Positions 9,787 through 19,131 of a stretch of DNA of 64,000 bases are shown one piece after another (within the stretch, counting starts at the first letter, position 1; every line of letters begins with the position of its first letter). A program made the translations under genes and the position numbers. Source of the stretch: Thiotrichaceae bacterium (GTDB lineage: Bacteria > Pseudomonadota > Gammaproteobacteria > Beggiatoales > Beggiatoaceae); assembly GCA_028688145.1 (NCBI GenBank), contig JAQTYU010000013.1:1-64000 (forward strand), read 5' to 3'. The notes under the pieces were generated by a model, which did no database searches, was not told where the DNA came from, and worked only from the letters and a program-made list of their open reading frames with translations.

Positions 9787-9990
9787 ATGTCTTTAGGTAC
9801 TGTAAAGTGGTTCAACGATTCGAAAGGTTTCGGTTTTATTACGCCTGACGAAGGTGGCGAAGATATTTTTGCTCACTTCTCTGCGATTAGTATGGAAGGT
9901 TTCAAAACCTTGCAAGAAGGTCAACGTGTATCTTTCGATATTACGAACGGCCCAAAAGGCAAGCAAGCCTCGAATATTCAAGCCGCTTAG
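9787..9990 (+). CDS. Cold-shock protein, CspA family
   Basis: A 67-residue single cold-shock domain that binds single-stranded RNA and DNA and acts as an RNA chaperone in the cytoplasm. RNP1 is KGFGFITP (13-20) and RNP2 is DIFAHF (26-31). The tryptophan and phenylalanines of the nucleic-acid-binding face (W8, F15, F17, F28, F31) are present. Length is normal for the family. An AGGAA ribosome site lies 8 bp before the ATG, and the gene ends in a hairpin terminator. It is monocistronic. Which csp paralogue it is, and whether it is cold-inducible, cannot be read from the protein. Confidence 0.95.
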   Translation: MSLGTVKWFNDSKGFGFITPDEGGEDIFAHFSAISMEGFKTLQEGQRVSFDITNGPKGKQASNIQAA

Positions 9991-10003
9991 CCCGTTATTT
10001 TAA

Positions 10004-10037
10004 AAAGAATCAGAAGACCTTGTTTTCTGATTCTTTT
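10004..10037 (+). terminator. Rho-independent terminator of csp
   Basis: A perfect 12-bp stem, AAAGAATCAGAA (10004-10015) with TTCTGATTCTTT (10025-10036), starts about 15 bp after the stop. The stem's own A- and T-rich ends would let it work in both directions. Confidence 0.75.
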
Positions 10038-10182
10038 GCCTGATTTCCAACTCACATGATTTGCACAATTAGCATAATTAATAACTAAATAATTGTGTTA
10101 ATCCTTATCCTGTGTCAGTTGGGATTCAGGCAGTCAAACGATATATGCTCAAGACTGTTCAAAAAACCGTCACTTTGCAAAT

Positions 10183-11343
<1,161 letters not shown>

Positions 11344-11468
11344 TTAAGAACATGCTTATCTCATAGCTGATAAAAACCGTAGGTTTATAAGAGAATTTTA
11401 GGATATGTATTGATATTACAGTTAATAATGATTACTATTTAGCTTTAAAAATCGAGAGTATAATTATC

Positions 11469-12656
11469 ATGTTAAAGCTCCGTATGTTTTTCATTTTTTT
11501 TGTATTACTTAACTTGAGTGCTTGCTTGAGTTCTGGCGGCGGGGATACTGCCAGTAATACCTTAACAACCAGTGCAGCAACGGATTCCAGCGGGGTCGCG
11601 GTCTCGGATACCGAAAAAAAGAGCTTACAATTATCTTTAGGTAGACAACTTTTCTTTGATAAAAATCTGTCCTCGCCCGCAGGGCAGGCGTGCGCTTCTT
11701 GCCACGACCCGAAAACAGGTTTTGCTGACCCCAATCAAAGCAATCCAACCTCGCAAGGGGTGCATAAAGAGCGTTTCGGTAATCGTAATACGCCCACGAT
11801 GGCATACGCTTCTTTTACCCCAACTTTTACTTTTGATGAAAAAGAACAAACCTATGTCGGTGGTTTATTTTTAGATGGGCGCGCCGCCACTTTGGTCGAT
11901 CAAGCCAAAGGACCTTTTTTAAATATTGTTGAAATGGCAAATCCTAATAAAGAAACCGTGGTCACCAAAGTGTCGCAGGCAGAATACGCGCCCTTATTTA
12001 AGAAAATTTATGGGGAACAAGCATTTTTAGACAATGAAAAAGCTTATGACCAAATTGCCGAAGCGATTACCATATTTGAGCAAAGCAGCGAAGTGAATGC
12101 CTTCAGTTCCAAATATGATTATTTCTTAGCGGGCAAAGTCGCCTTGACGGATCAGGAATTACTGGGGATGCAATTATTTATTGCGCCCAACAAAGGCAAT
12201 TGTGCTGCCTGTCACCCTGCGGAAAAAGCAGCGGACGGTTCGCCGCCCTTATTCACCGATTACACTTATGACAATTTAGGCGTGCCTAAAAATACCAAAA
12301 GTCAGTTCTTGCGCCAGCCAAAAGAATTTAATGAGCGTGGCGAGGATTTTATTGACTTGGGTTTAGGAGGCAGCGCGCAAGTGAATAATCATGAATATAA
12401 CGGACAGTTTAAAGTGCCGACTTTACGCAATGTCGCTTTGACCGCGCCGTATATGCACAATGGCGTATTCAGCAGCTTGCGGGAAGTGGTGGACTTTTAT
12501 AATACTCGCGATGTCGATTCCAAATGGGCTGCACCTGAAGTGCCTGAAAATGTGAATCGGATAGAGTTGGGGAATTTAGGTTTAACCGCTCAAGAAGTGG
12601 ATGCCTTGGTGGCGTTTATGAATACTTTAAGTGATGGATATGTAGTACAGCAATAG
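11469..12656 (+). CDS. Di-haem cytochrome c peroxidase (MauG/CcpA family), lipoprotein
   Basis: 395 residues with a lipoprotein signal (LSAC, Cys19) and a low-complexity Ser/Thr/Gly linker, so it is probably anchored in the outer membrane facing the periplasm. Two haem-binding motifs are present: CASCH (75-79) and CAACH (245-249). The conserved LGRQLFFDKNLS before the first motif and APYMHNGVFSSLREVVDFYN near the C-terminus are typical of bacterial cytochrome c peroxidases, which reduce hydrogen peroxide with electrons from c-type cytochromes. MauG-like oxidation of another substrate cannot be excluded. It stands alone, with an AT-rich upstream region and a strong palindrome downstream. Confidence 0.9.
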   Translation: MLKLRMFFIFFVLLNLSACLSSGGGDTASNTLTTSAATDSSGVAVSDTEKKSLQLSLGRQLFFDKNLSSPAGQACASCHDPKTGFADPNQSNPTSQGVHKERFGNRNTPTMAYASFTPTFTFDEKEQTYVGGLFLDGRAATLVDQAKGPFLNIVEMANPNKETVVTKVSQAEYAPLFKKIYGEQAFLDNEKAYDQIAEAITIFEQSSEVNAFSSKYDYFLAGKVALTDQELLGMQLFIAPNKGNCAACHPAEKAADGSPPLFTDYTYDNLGVPKNTKSQFLRQPKEFNERGEDFIDLGLGGSAQVNNHEYNGQFKVPTLRNVALTAPYMHNGVFSSLREVVDFYNTRDVDSKWAAPEVPENVNRIELGNLGLTAQEVDALVAFMNTLSDGYVVQQ

Positions 12657-12723
12657 CATTCTGCCCCCCTTTGAAGCGGAAGAGGTGTAATTATGTCTTG
12701 CATCGGGCGGCGGGATGTGCAGT

Positions 12724-12758
12724 TTCAGGTAGGGTGGGCATTGCCCACCCTACCTGAA
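12724..12758. repeat. Perfect palindrome, 17-bp arms, in a convergent gap
   Basis: TTCAGGTAGGGTGGGCA (12724-12740) pairs perfectly with 12742-12758 around a single T. It lies between the peroxidase gene and the convergent SRPBCC gene. There is no T-run. Its core, GGTGGGCA-N-TGCCCACC, looks like a mobile palindromic repeat unit rather than an ordinary terminator. Confidence 0.75.
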
Positions 12759-12815
12759 TTACATCAATTGAAAATCGCGAAAGATGCGGCTATCACCGTA
12801 TCCAAAGATTAAATA

Positions 12816-13349
12816 TTACTTCGCATCTTTCTTAGCGGGAACAACCAGCAAGGGAGCTAAATTATTTAAGCCGCCTAAAAATACGCCTTGAATGGCTTTT
12901 TTTGCGGTTGCATCATCGGTTTTGCCCGTGGGCAGGAAATGGGCTTCCCAAACGACGGTTGATGCACCTGAGGGAGCTGGCAGCACCGTCAACACCGCTT
13001 TGTAATTTTGCACAGGCAACAGCGCGGGATCAACTTTAGTGATGTCGTAGCTGTAGCTCATTTTAGCATCATCATGCGTGAGCAGCGTTTCAACAATCGT
13101 AGGGTCGTTAGGGGCTTTCAGCGTTAATAAACGCTGCGTCTTGTTGTCTTTGGTTTCGACAGAACTTTTGGCAATTGCAGGATGCCATTTGGGCAGATCA
13201 TTAAATCCCCCAATCAGTGCCCAGACTTTGGCTGGAGCGGCATTGACCGTGATTGATTCTTTCACTTCCAACAATTTTTCTTCAGCCAAACAGGTGTTTA
13301 ATGCAACACTTAATACACTCGCGCTCAGTAAAACAAATGCCTTTTTCAT
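12816..13349 (-). CDS. Secreted SRPBCC (polyketide cyclase/START-like) family protein
   Basis: About 177 residues from the preferred start, MKKAFVLLSASVLSVALNTC, which is a signal peptide ending around LAEE. The AAGGA site 6-7 bp before 13349 supports this over the ATG at 13376. The mature part has the family pattern: an N-terminal strand ending in VNAAPAKVWALIGGFNDLPKWHPAI, then a helix-grip fold with polar strands and a C-terminal helix (TAKKAIQGVFLGGLNNL). Such proteins bind hydrophobic ligands in a cavity. The ligand is unknown and no catalytic residues can be named. A Cys sits near the cleavage site, but the context is not a good lipobox. Confidence 0.75.
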   Translation of the reverse strand: MKKAFVLLSASVLSVALNTCLAEEKLLEVKESITVNAAPAKVWALIGGFNDLPKWHPAIAKSSVETKDNKTQRLLTLKAPNDPTIVETLLTHDDAKMSYSYDITKVDPALLPVQNYKAVLTVLPAPSGASTVVWEAHFLPTGKTDDATAKKAIQGVFLGGLNNLAPLLVVPAKKDAK

Positions 13350-13376
13350 CAATTTTTCCTTGTCGGTCTGAACCAT

Positions 13377-13526
13377 CCCCTTTCAGGGGAAATACTGGAC
13401 AACGATGCGTTAGTCTCGTTATCCTTTCGGTAAGCTCCTCACGGGGAGGCAATTCACCGACCTCTATCCGTCGGTGGCTATCGCTAGAAAGTCACTTGGC
13501 GGAAGAGGTCAAGTATGGATTGAAAC
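13377..13526 (+). repeat. Dispersed intergenic repeat (GGATTGAAAC family), long copy 1
   Basis: About 150 bp running from CCCCTTTCAGGGGAAATA through ATGCGTTAG, TAAGCTC, ACGGGGAGGCAA and CACCGAC to AAGTATGGATTGAAAC. The same ordered blocks occur on the opposite strand at 28630-28769, and a shortened version at 46952-47003. It lies upstream of the SRPBCC gene and contains no ORF of its own. Confidence 0.75.
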
Positions 13527-13686
13527 ATGTGTGACTCCATCCAGTTTGAGTAGTGTTATGTGTGAGTTAGTAAGATTTGCCCACACAGGAAACGTAATTG
13601 CCTGTTGGTGGGTTAAACCTACAAGAATCATAGTTGAACATTGGGGCTGTGCACAGGAGTTTAGTGAAATTTATATCAATACATTT

Positions 13687-13721
13687 GAGACCTGCTAGGT
13701 TTTAGAAACCTAGCAGGTCTC
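13687..13721. repeat. Perfect palindrome, 16-bp arms, upstream of metZ
   Basis: GAGACCTGCTAGGTTT (13687-13702) and its exact complement (13706-13721) are separated by TAG. It lies about 90 bp before the preferred metZ start. It could act as an mRNA hairpin, but nothing resembling a SAM riboswitch or an anti-terminator partner was seen. Confidence 0.75.
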
Positions 13722-13811
13722 GGGTGCATCACGAAAAATTTTAGAATGAATTCGCCTTTACAAAATTTTTTGACTAGACTTAACATCCTAGCCGATAGTG
13801 ATGAGTTAAAC

Positions 13812-14993
13812 ATGATTGATTGGAATGAATTTGAGTTTGAAACCCAAGCGGTGCGCGCAGGACAACATCGCACTGCTGAAGGGGAACACAGCGAAGCTTT
13901 GTTTTTAACCTCAAGCTTTGTTTTTGAAAATGCCGCCCAAGCTGCCGCCCGTTTTGGACACCGTGAAGAAGGCAATATTTATTCGCGCTTTACCAACCCG
14001 ACGGTGAACACCTTTGAAGAACGCCTTGCGATTTTGGAAGGGGGCGAACGTGCAATTGCTGCTGCTTCAGGCATGGCAGCGATTTTAAACACCTGTTTAG
14101 GCTTACTACGCGCAGGCGATCATATCGTTGCTTCACAAAGCGTGTTTGGAACCACGGTGATTTTATTTAAAAATATTCTCAGCAAATTTGGGGTAGAAAC
14201 CACCTTTGTGCCTTTGGTCGATTACACGGCGTGGGAACAGGCGGTGAAGCCCAATACCAAATTATTATTTTTAGAAACGCCTTCCAACCCGCTCACCGAG
14301 ATTGCAGATATTGCACGCTTGGCGACGCTGGCGCATCAAAATCAAGCCTATTTAGTGGTGGATAATTGCTTGTGCACACCCGCCTTGCAACGCCCCTTGA
14401 GTTTGGGTGCGGATATTGTGGTGCATTCTGCAACCAAATATTTAGACGGACAAGGACGCTGTTTAGGCGGCGCGGTTGTCGGTAAACATGCTTTGCTTGA
14501 AGATATTTATGCAGTGTTGCGCTCCTCAGGAGCAACTTTGAGCGCGTTCAACGCATGGGTATTTCTCAAAGGCATGGAAACTTTAAGCTTGCGGATGCGC
14601 GCCCACAGTGAAAATGCCTTGGCAATGGCGCAATGGTTAAGTGCGCAACCGCAAATTACCCAAGTTTATTACCCCGGTTTGGAATCTCATCCACAACACG
14701 CGCTCGCCAAAACTCAACAAAGCGGTTTCGGCGGCTTGTTATCGTTTGAGGTCGCGGGTGGACAGAATGCGGCATGGCAATTAATTGATTCGACAAGATT
14801 GATTTCAATCACGGGCAATTTGGGCGACACCAAGAGCACGATTACTCATCCTGCGACAACGACTCACGGGCGTTTAACGCCTGAAGAACGTGCGGGGGCT
14901 AATATCAGTGATGGTTTAATTCGCCTGTCAGTTGGCTTGGAAAACGTGGGTGATTTACAAGCGGATTTGGCGCGGGGCTTGAAAAACTTATAA
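13812..14993 (+). CDS. metZ: O-succinylhomoserine sulfhydrylase
   Basis: A PLP enzyme of the Cys/Met-metabolism family that makes homocysteine from O-succinylhomoserine and sulfide, the direct sulfhydrylation route to methionine. Seen: the characteristic N-terminus AVRAGQHRTAEGEHSEALFL, the cofactor lysine in SATKYLDGQGR (Lys209 from this start), and the C-terminal substrate part SITGNLGDTKSTITHPATTTHGRL. The preferred start, MIDWNEFEFE, gives 393 residues, the usual length. An upstream in-frame ATG at 13746 would add 22 residues without family support. Neither start has a strong ribosome site. Direct sulfide use fits a sulfur-oxidising organism. Confidence 0.93.
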   Translation: MIDWNEFEFETQAVRAGQHRTAEGEHSEALFLTSSFVFENAAQAAARFGHREEGNIYSRFTNPTVNTFEERLAILEGGERAIAAASGMAAILNTCLGLLRAGDHIVASQSVFGTTVILFKNILSKFGVETTFVPLVDYTAWEQAVKPNTKLLFLETPSNPLTEIADIARLATLAHQNQAYLVVDNCLCTPALQRPLSLGADIVVHSATKYLDGQGRCLGGAVVGKHALLEDIYAVLRSSGATLSAFNAWVFLKGMETLSLRMRAHSENALAMAQWLSAQPQITQVYYPGLESHPQHALAKTQQSGFGGLLSFEVAGGQNAAWQLIDSTRLISITGNLGDTKSTITHPATTTHGRLTPEERAGANISDGLIRLSVGLENVGDLQADLARGLKNL

Positions 14994-15082
14994 GTCTATT
15001 AATTATTTTCCCGCTCAAAACACCAGCTTGCCTATAAAATTGGGCAAATGAAATTTTTGATGCGGGAAATCGCACTTAATAT

Positions 15083-15670
15083 TTAAGCAATAATTACAAT
15101 CGGTTGCTCTCCTTCAGCCAAACGCCGTGGCTTCCACAGTTTAACTAAGCCTTTATCATCATCAAAGGCAACAATGCCGTAACCATTTAATAATTGGGTG
15201 ACACGTCCGCGTTGCCAAATTGCCCGCAGGCTGGAAATATCGCGTTCATCGGTCAGCCTTAACACGCCGATATGTCCTTGTAGCGCAATATTTAAGGCAC
15301 GACGTAAACGCGCGCCCAAAGCCTCGGGATCACGAACTTCTAAGAATTCGACCCCTTTGCCTAACATGATAGTGTCCAAGAATATTCCTTTTTCGACAGA
15401 TTCACCTTCAGTTCCAAAGAACAGATGCGCCTTCTGAAAGTGTAGGCTGAGTAATTGATGCAACCGCTTGTTAGGGTTCAGTTGATGCAGTAAAGTTTGA
15501 TAATCCTCAACCGTACTGATAATTAATGAAATTTCTTGTTTTGCTGCATCGACGTGTAACCCAAGATTATCTAATACCAAGTGTGCCAGACTATGGTAAG
15601 AGAATGCTTCCGTGTCTGAACAAAAGTCGTTGAGCACACGAATACTATTTTGTAATATCTTTTCAGCCAT
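15083..15670 (-). CDS. Conserved-looking hypothetical protein, 195 residues
   Basis: Not recognised. The ATG has a strong AAGGAGG ribosome site, and codon use looks normal, so it is probably a real gene. The protein has no signal peptide or membrane segment. It appears to be mixed alpha/beta: an N-terminal helical half (1-90), then GKGVEFLEVRDPEALGARLR and a basic C-terminal part (RAIWQRGRVTQLL, LVKLWKPRRL). The C-terminal half has some feel of a small nucleotide- or partner-binding domain, but no motif supports a function. It lies 91 bp downstream of serC on the same strand and converges on metZ. Confidence 0.75.
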   Translation of the reverse strand: MAEKILQNSIRVLNDFCSDTEAFSYHSLAHLVLDNLGLHVDAAKQEISLIISTVEDYQTLLHQLNPNKRLHQLLSLHFQKAHLFFGTEGESVEKGIFLDTIMLGKGVEFLEVRDPEALGARLRRALNIALQGHIGVLRLTDERDISSLRAIWQRGRVTQLLNGYGIVAFDDDKGLVKLWKPRRLAEGEQPIVIIA

Positions 15671-15761
15671 TTAATGCCTCCTTACTCATACCCATTCAGA
15701 TGTTGATGAAAGATAACAACACGTCTTTCTAGGCAGGTATTTTCAGGATGCTCAGCGCGAA

Positions 15762-16850
15762 TTACAGCGACTGATGCAACGCTTGAAAAGCCTGCATAAA
15801 CTGAACCAATTCTTGAACCCCATGCTCGGGTATTGCATTGTAAATACTAGCACGCATTCCACCAATAATGCGGTGTCCTGCAAGATTTAATAAACCTGCT
15901 TGGGTTGCCTGTTGTAAAAACTGCTTTTCCAAGGCTTCTGCGGGCAGGGTAAATGGAACATTCATCCATGAACGGTACGGTATAGCTATTGGATTGCGGT
16001 AGAAACCACCCGAACCATCGATTGCAGCATACAAGGTATTGGCTTTGCACTGATTGAGGGCAGACATTGCATTTAATCCCCCTTGCGCTTTTAACCACTT
16101 GAACACGAGTCCTGCAATATACCAACTGTACGTTGGCGGGGTGTTGTACATAGAATCATGTTCTGCGTGAGTTTTATAGTCTAACATCACTGGAGTGTCG
16201 GGCTGAGCATGTCCGATTAAATCTTCCCGAATGATGACAATCACTAAACCTGCAGGTCCGATGTTTTTTTGAGCACCTGCATAAATTAAACCAAACTTAC
16301 TGACATCAATGGGGCGCGATAAAATCGTTGAAGAAAAGTCAGCCACAATCGGCACATCCCCAACATCGGGAACATCATGAATTTCGACCCCGTTAATAGT
16401 TTCATTCGGGGTATAATGAAAATAGCTTGCATTGGGATTACACTGCCACGTTTCACGCGCAGGGACAGTGGTATATTTATCCGCAGCTCCGCTTGCAACC
16501 ACATTAATCTTGCCATAACGCTGCGCCTCGGCAATGGCTTTTTGTGACCAGATGCCCGTGTCTAAATAATCAGCCGTACCGCCCCGTAATAAATTTAAAG
16601 GAATGACACTAAATTGTGCAGAAGCACCGCCTTGTAAAAATAGGACTTTATAATTTTTAGGAATGCTGAGCAATTCGCGCAAATCAGCCTCAGCTTGTTG
16701 CGCAATCGCGGTGAAATCCTTTCCTCGGTGGCTCATTTCCATGACGGACATACCTGTTCCATTCCAATCCATAAATTCGGTTTGGGCTTGTGCTAACACA
16801 GCTTCAGGAAGAGCGGCAGGTCCTGCACTAAAATTATAAGGGCGTGACAT
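15762..16850 (-). CDS. serC: Phosphoserine aminotransferase
   Basis: A PLP-dependent enzyme that transfers the amino group of glutamate to 3-phosphohydroxypyruvate in serine synthesis, and acts on the analogous phosphate ester in pyridoxine synthesis. 362 residues, as expected. The N-terminus YNFSAGPAALPEAVL, the HRGKDF segment, FLQGGASAQF (phosphate binding) and the PLP lysine in GAQKNIGPAGL (Lys195) are all present. The C-terminal NLAGHRIIGGMRASIYNAIP matches the family. The gene has its own upstream region of about 170 bp, divergent from waaC. Confidence 0.97.
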   Translation of the reverse strand: MSRPYNFSAGPAALPEAVLAQAQTEFMDWNGTGMSVMEMSHRGKDFTAIAQQAEADLRELLSIPKNYKVLFLQGGASAQFSVIPLNLLRGGTADYLDTGIWSQKAIAEAQRYGKINVVASGAADKYTTVPARETWQCNPNASYFHYTPNETINGVEIHDVPDVGDVPIVADFSSTILSRPIDVSKFGLIYAGAQKNIGPAGLVIVIIREDLIGHAQPDTPVMLDYKTHAEHDSMYNTPPTYSWYIAGLVFKWLKAQGGLNAMSALNQCKANTLYAAIDGSGGFYRNPIAIPYRSWMNVPFTLPAEALEKQFLQQATQAGLLNLAGHRIIGGMRASIYNAIPEHGVQELVQFMQAFQALHQSL

Positions 16851-17022
16851 TGATAAATTATCCTCTAAAATAAAAACCTTTAACAGACCATGAAATTAAT
16901 ATTCAAGGCTCATAAATTTGTAAACCCTACAGTATAGTTTAATTATAGTTAAATTTGCCTTGATATTTCGCGCTTTGAAGAGCTATTTCATCTTCAAACA
17001 GACTTAGAGACCCGTTCAGACT

Positions 17023-18057
17023 ATGCACCTCTTAATTGTTAAAACATCGTCACTGGGCGATGTGATTCACACCCTCCCCGCGCTGACAGATGCTTTGTCT
17101 TATGACCCCACCTTAACTTGTGATTGGGTGGTGGAAGAAGCCTTTGCAGAAGTACCCAGTTGGCATCCTGTGGTTATGCGCGTGTTACCCGTGGCAATGC
17201 GTCGTTGGCGTAAACATCCCCTGCAAATGTTGCAAAAAGGTGAATGGCAGGCTTTCAAAAATGCGTTACGGGCAACAGATTATGATCGGATTATTGATGC
17301 GCAAGGTTTGATAAAAAGTGCCTTTTTAAGTTATCAAGTTTCGGGGGAACGTTATGGCTTTGACCGTAATTCAGCCCGTGAAAGTTTGGCGAGTTTGGCT
17401 TATCAGCACAAATTGAATATTGCACAAGATATTCATGCCGTGGCACGAACACGGCGTTTATTTGCAGCCGCGCTGGGTTATCCCGTGCCCGACAGCCCAC
17501 CCGATTATGGAATTATTCCACATTTTAGGATTTCGCATAACGCGACTGCGCCAAGTATTATGTTATTGCATGGAACAACATGGGCAACGAAACATTATCC
17601 TGATCCCTATTGGGCAGAATTAACCGACTATATGGTGAGTGCGGGTTATGAGGTACGTATCCCGTGGGGAAATGCTATCGAGAAACAGCGTGCAGAATCG
17701 CTAGCAGCGCGACATCCTTCGCAAATTTCAGTTATTCCGAAAGGTGGTTTATACAATATTGCGCTGGAGCTATTACAAACACGAGCAGTCGTTGGGGTCG
17801 ATACGGGGTTGGCGCATTTAGCCGCTGCCTTACGAGTACCCAGTGTCACTATATATGGCGCGACGAATGCAGCAAAAACGGGGACGTTTGGGGAAAATCA
17901 AGTTCATTTACAAGCGGCTTATCCTTGTTCGCCCTGTCTGAAAAAGTCTTGTAAACATCATGAAACGCTTGAAGTCATGCCCGCTTGTTATCAAAGTCTC
18001 TCGCCAGATAAGGTTTGGCAGAGTTTGCGCGTTTTATTGTCTTCTTTAGAGACTTAA
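17023..18057 (+). CDS. waaC: Lipopolysaccharide heptosyltransferase I
   Basis: GT9-family enzyme that adds the first L-glycero-D-manno-heptose to Kdo2-lipid A on the cytoplasmic face of the inner membrane. 344 residues. Seen: the N-terminus LIVKTSSLGDVIHTLPAL typical of WaaC, a substrate segment IIDAQGLIKSAFLS (about 90), and the nucleotide-sugar binding region VGVDTGLAHLAAALRVPSV (about 255-275). WaaC rather than WaaF is preferred from the N-terminus and the length. It is a single gene here, divergent from serC. Its presence shows the organism makes a heptose-containing LPS core. Confidence 0.92.
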   Translation: MHLLIVKTSSLGDVIHTLPALTDALSYDPTLTCDWVVEEAFAEVPSWHPVVMRVLPVAMRRWRKHPLQMLQKGEWQAFKNALRATDYDRIIDAQGLIKSAFLSYQVSGERYGFDRNSARESLASLAYQHKLNIAQDIHAVARTRRLFAAALGYPVPDSPPDYGIIPHFRISHNATAPSIMLLHGTTWATKHYPDPYWAELTDYMVSAGYEVRIPWGNAIEKQRAESLAARHPSQISVIPKGGLYNIALELLQTRAVVGVDTGLAHLAAALRVPSVTIYGATNAAKTGTFGENQVHLQAAYPCSPCLKKSCKHHETLEVMPACYQSLSPDKVWQSLRVLLSSLET

Positions 18058-18247
18058 ACTGAGTTTTAGGATTAGGTAAGATGTGCACCGCCTTTAAAAC
18101 AGGGATTTAAAGATTAAATATTCAAAAGACACATTTAGGGACTTGTTTTAAATTCTAAAGCCACCTTATTCCCAACTTTTTAAAGGGGAAGTTAAACCTG
18201 TATGATTCACACAAATATTAAATTTATGCCAAACTGATAATTCAGAC

Positions 18248-18276
18248 TTGCTTTCAATCATAAATTCAGCGATAAT
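18248..18276 (+). promoter_or_regulatory. Sigma-70 type promoter of tRNA-Ser
   Basis: TTGCTT (18248-18253), a 17-bp spacer and GATAAT (18271-18276) end 20 bp before the mature tRNA. This is close to the -35/-10 consensus with ideal spacing. Confidence 0.65.
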
Positions 18277-18295
18277 TCCAACCCTTGACGCTCTC

Positions 18296-18385
18296 GGAGA
18301 GGTGGCAGAGTGGTCGAATGCGGCGGTCTTGAAAACCGTTGAAGGCTTACCCCTTCCGTGGGTTCGAATCCCACCCTCTCCACCA
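18296..18385 (+). tRNA. tRNA-Ser(TGA)
   Basis: A complete class II tRNA. Acceptor GGAGAGG pairs with CCTCTCC, the D arm is normal, the anticodon loop CTTGAAA gives anticodon UGA, and the long variable arm GAAGGCTTACCCCTTCC is the serine hallmark. The T arm is GTGGGTTCGAATCCCAC, and CCA is encoded. Reads UCA codons. The discriminator base is A. Confidence 0.97.
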
Positions 18386-18822
18386 TCTTTATATGGTTCG
18401 CAACTCCCCTAAGTATTTTAAGTAAATCTTAAGCAGCTTTTCAGCTCATAAATTTTGAGCATCGTGAAATATTGCCCCTAAATTTAGTATCCTACGTTGT
18501 CATTCTCGCTTAAGTGCGCTTTTGTGTTCAAATTATAAATTTTTTGTCTCAAACAAAGGCACATCTTCTATTGATTAGTGCTGTCAATCTCGCAAAAAAT
18601 ATTGTAATCTTGACGCACAAGATTATTTATCGTTTATTGCCCAGTGCTTCTTCAGCTTGCGCGGTGCAATAATACAATACAGCATCCTTCCCTTAAGGTT
18701 CGATTCATGCAACATGCGGGGAATGACTGTCAAAAGGAGGAGCTTTTACTTAGCCTAAACGATTGTAATAAAAAAACTCTACTCTTATAAAAACACCTTC
18801 ATATCAACAAAGGAGTCTTAAC
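18386..18822 (+). other. Intergenic region upstream of the first DUF485-symporter operon
   Basis: About 440 bp without a gene between tRNA-Ser and the symporter operon. It presumably carries the operon promoter, but no convincing -35/-10 or -24/-12 pair was found. An AAAGGAG ribosome site sits just before 18823. Confidence 0.4.
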
Positions 18823-19131
18823 ATGCAACCAGATATGGTGAGCAAAGTTAAAAACCATCCTAAATATCGCGAGCTGATTGCCAAGCGCACGGTATTTTCT
18901 TGGATACTAACCCTGATTATGTGCTCAATTTATTATGGGTTTATTCTGTTAGTCGCATTCGACAAAGAATTTCTCAAAACGCCTATTGCCTCGGGTTCAA
19001 TTATCACCATTGGTATTCCGCTTGGCGTAGTCGTTATTTTAAGTGCCTTCCTCTTAACAGGGATTTATACGTGGCGTGCAAATGGAACATTTGACGACCT
19101 GACCAGAGAAATCAAGAAGGATGTTCAATAA
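18823..19131 (+). CDS. DUF485 (YjcH-like) membrane protein, copy 1
   Basis: A 102-residue inner-membrane protein with two hydrophobic segments (about 25-48 and 60-83) and the family motif RTVFSWILT. It ends with an acidic/basic tail. In many proteobacteria yjcH lies just upstream of the acetate permease gene actP and is transcribed with it; its exact role is unknown. The stop overlaps the next start (TAATG). An AAAGGAG site precedes the ATG. It has a close paralogue at 21048 differing at 13 of 102 positions by eye. Confidence 0.9.
   Translation: MQPDMVSKVKNHPKYRELIAKRTVFSWILTLIMCSIYYGFILLVAFDKEFLKTPIASGSIITIGIPLGVVVILSAFLLTGIYTWRANGTFDDLTREIKKDVQ

Noticed and set aside
13490..13526. CRISPR array ending in GGATTGAAAC
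   Set aside because: Single units at three distant places, no spacers and no cas genes in the window; treated as a dispersed repeat.
13527..13811. SAM or other riboswitch upstream of metZ
   Set aside because: Only a perfect palindrome is seen; no SAM riboswitch core elements and no anti-terminator arrangement.
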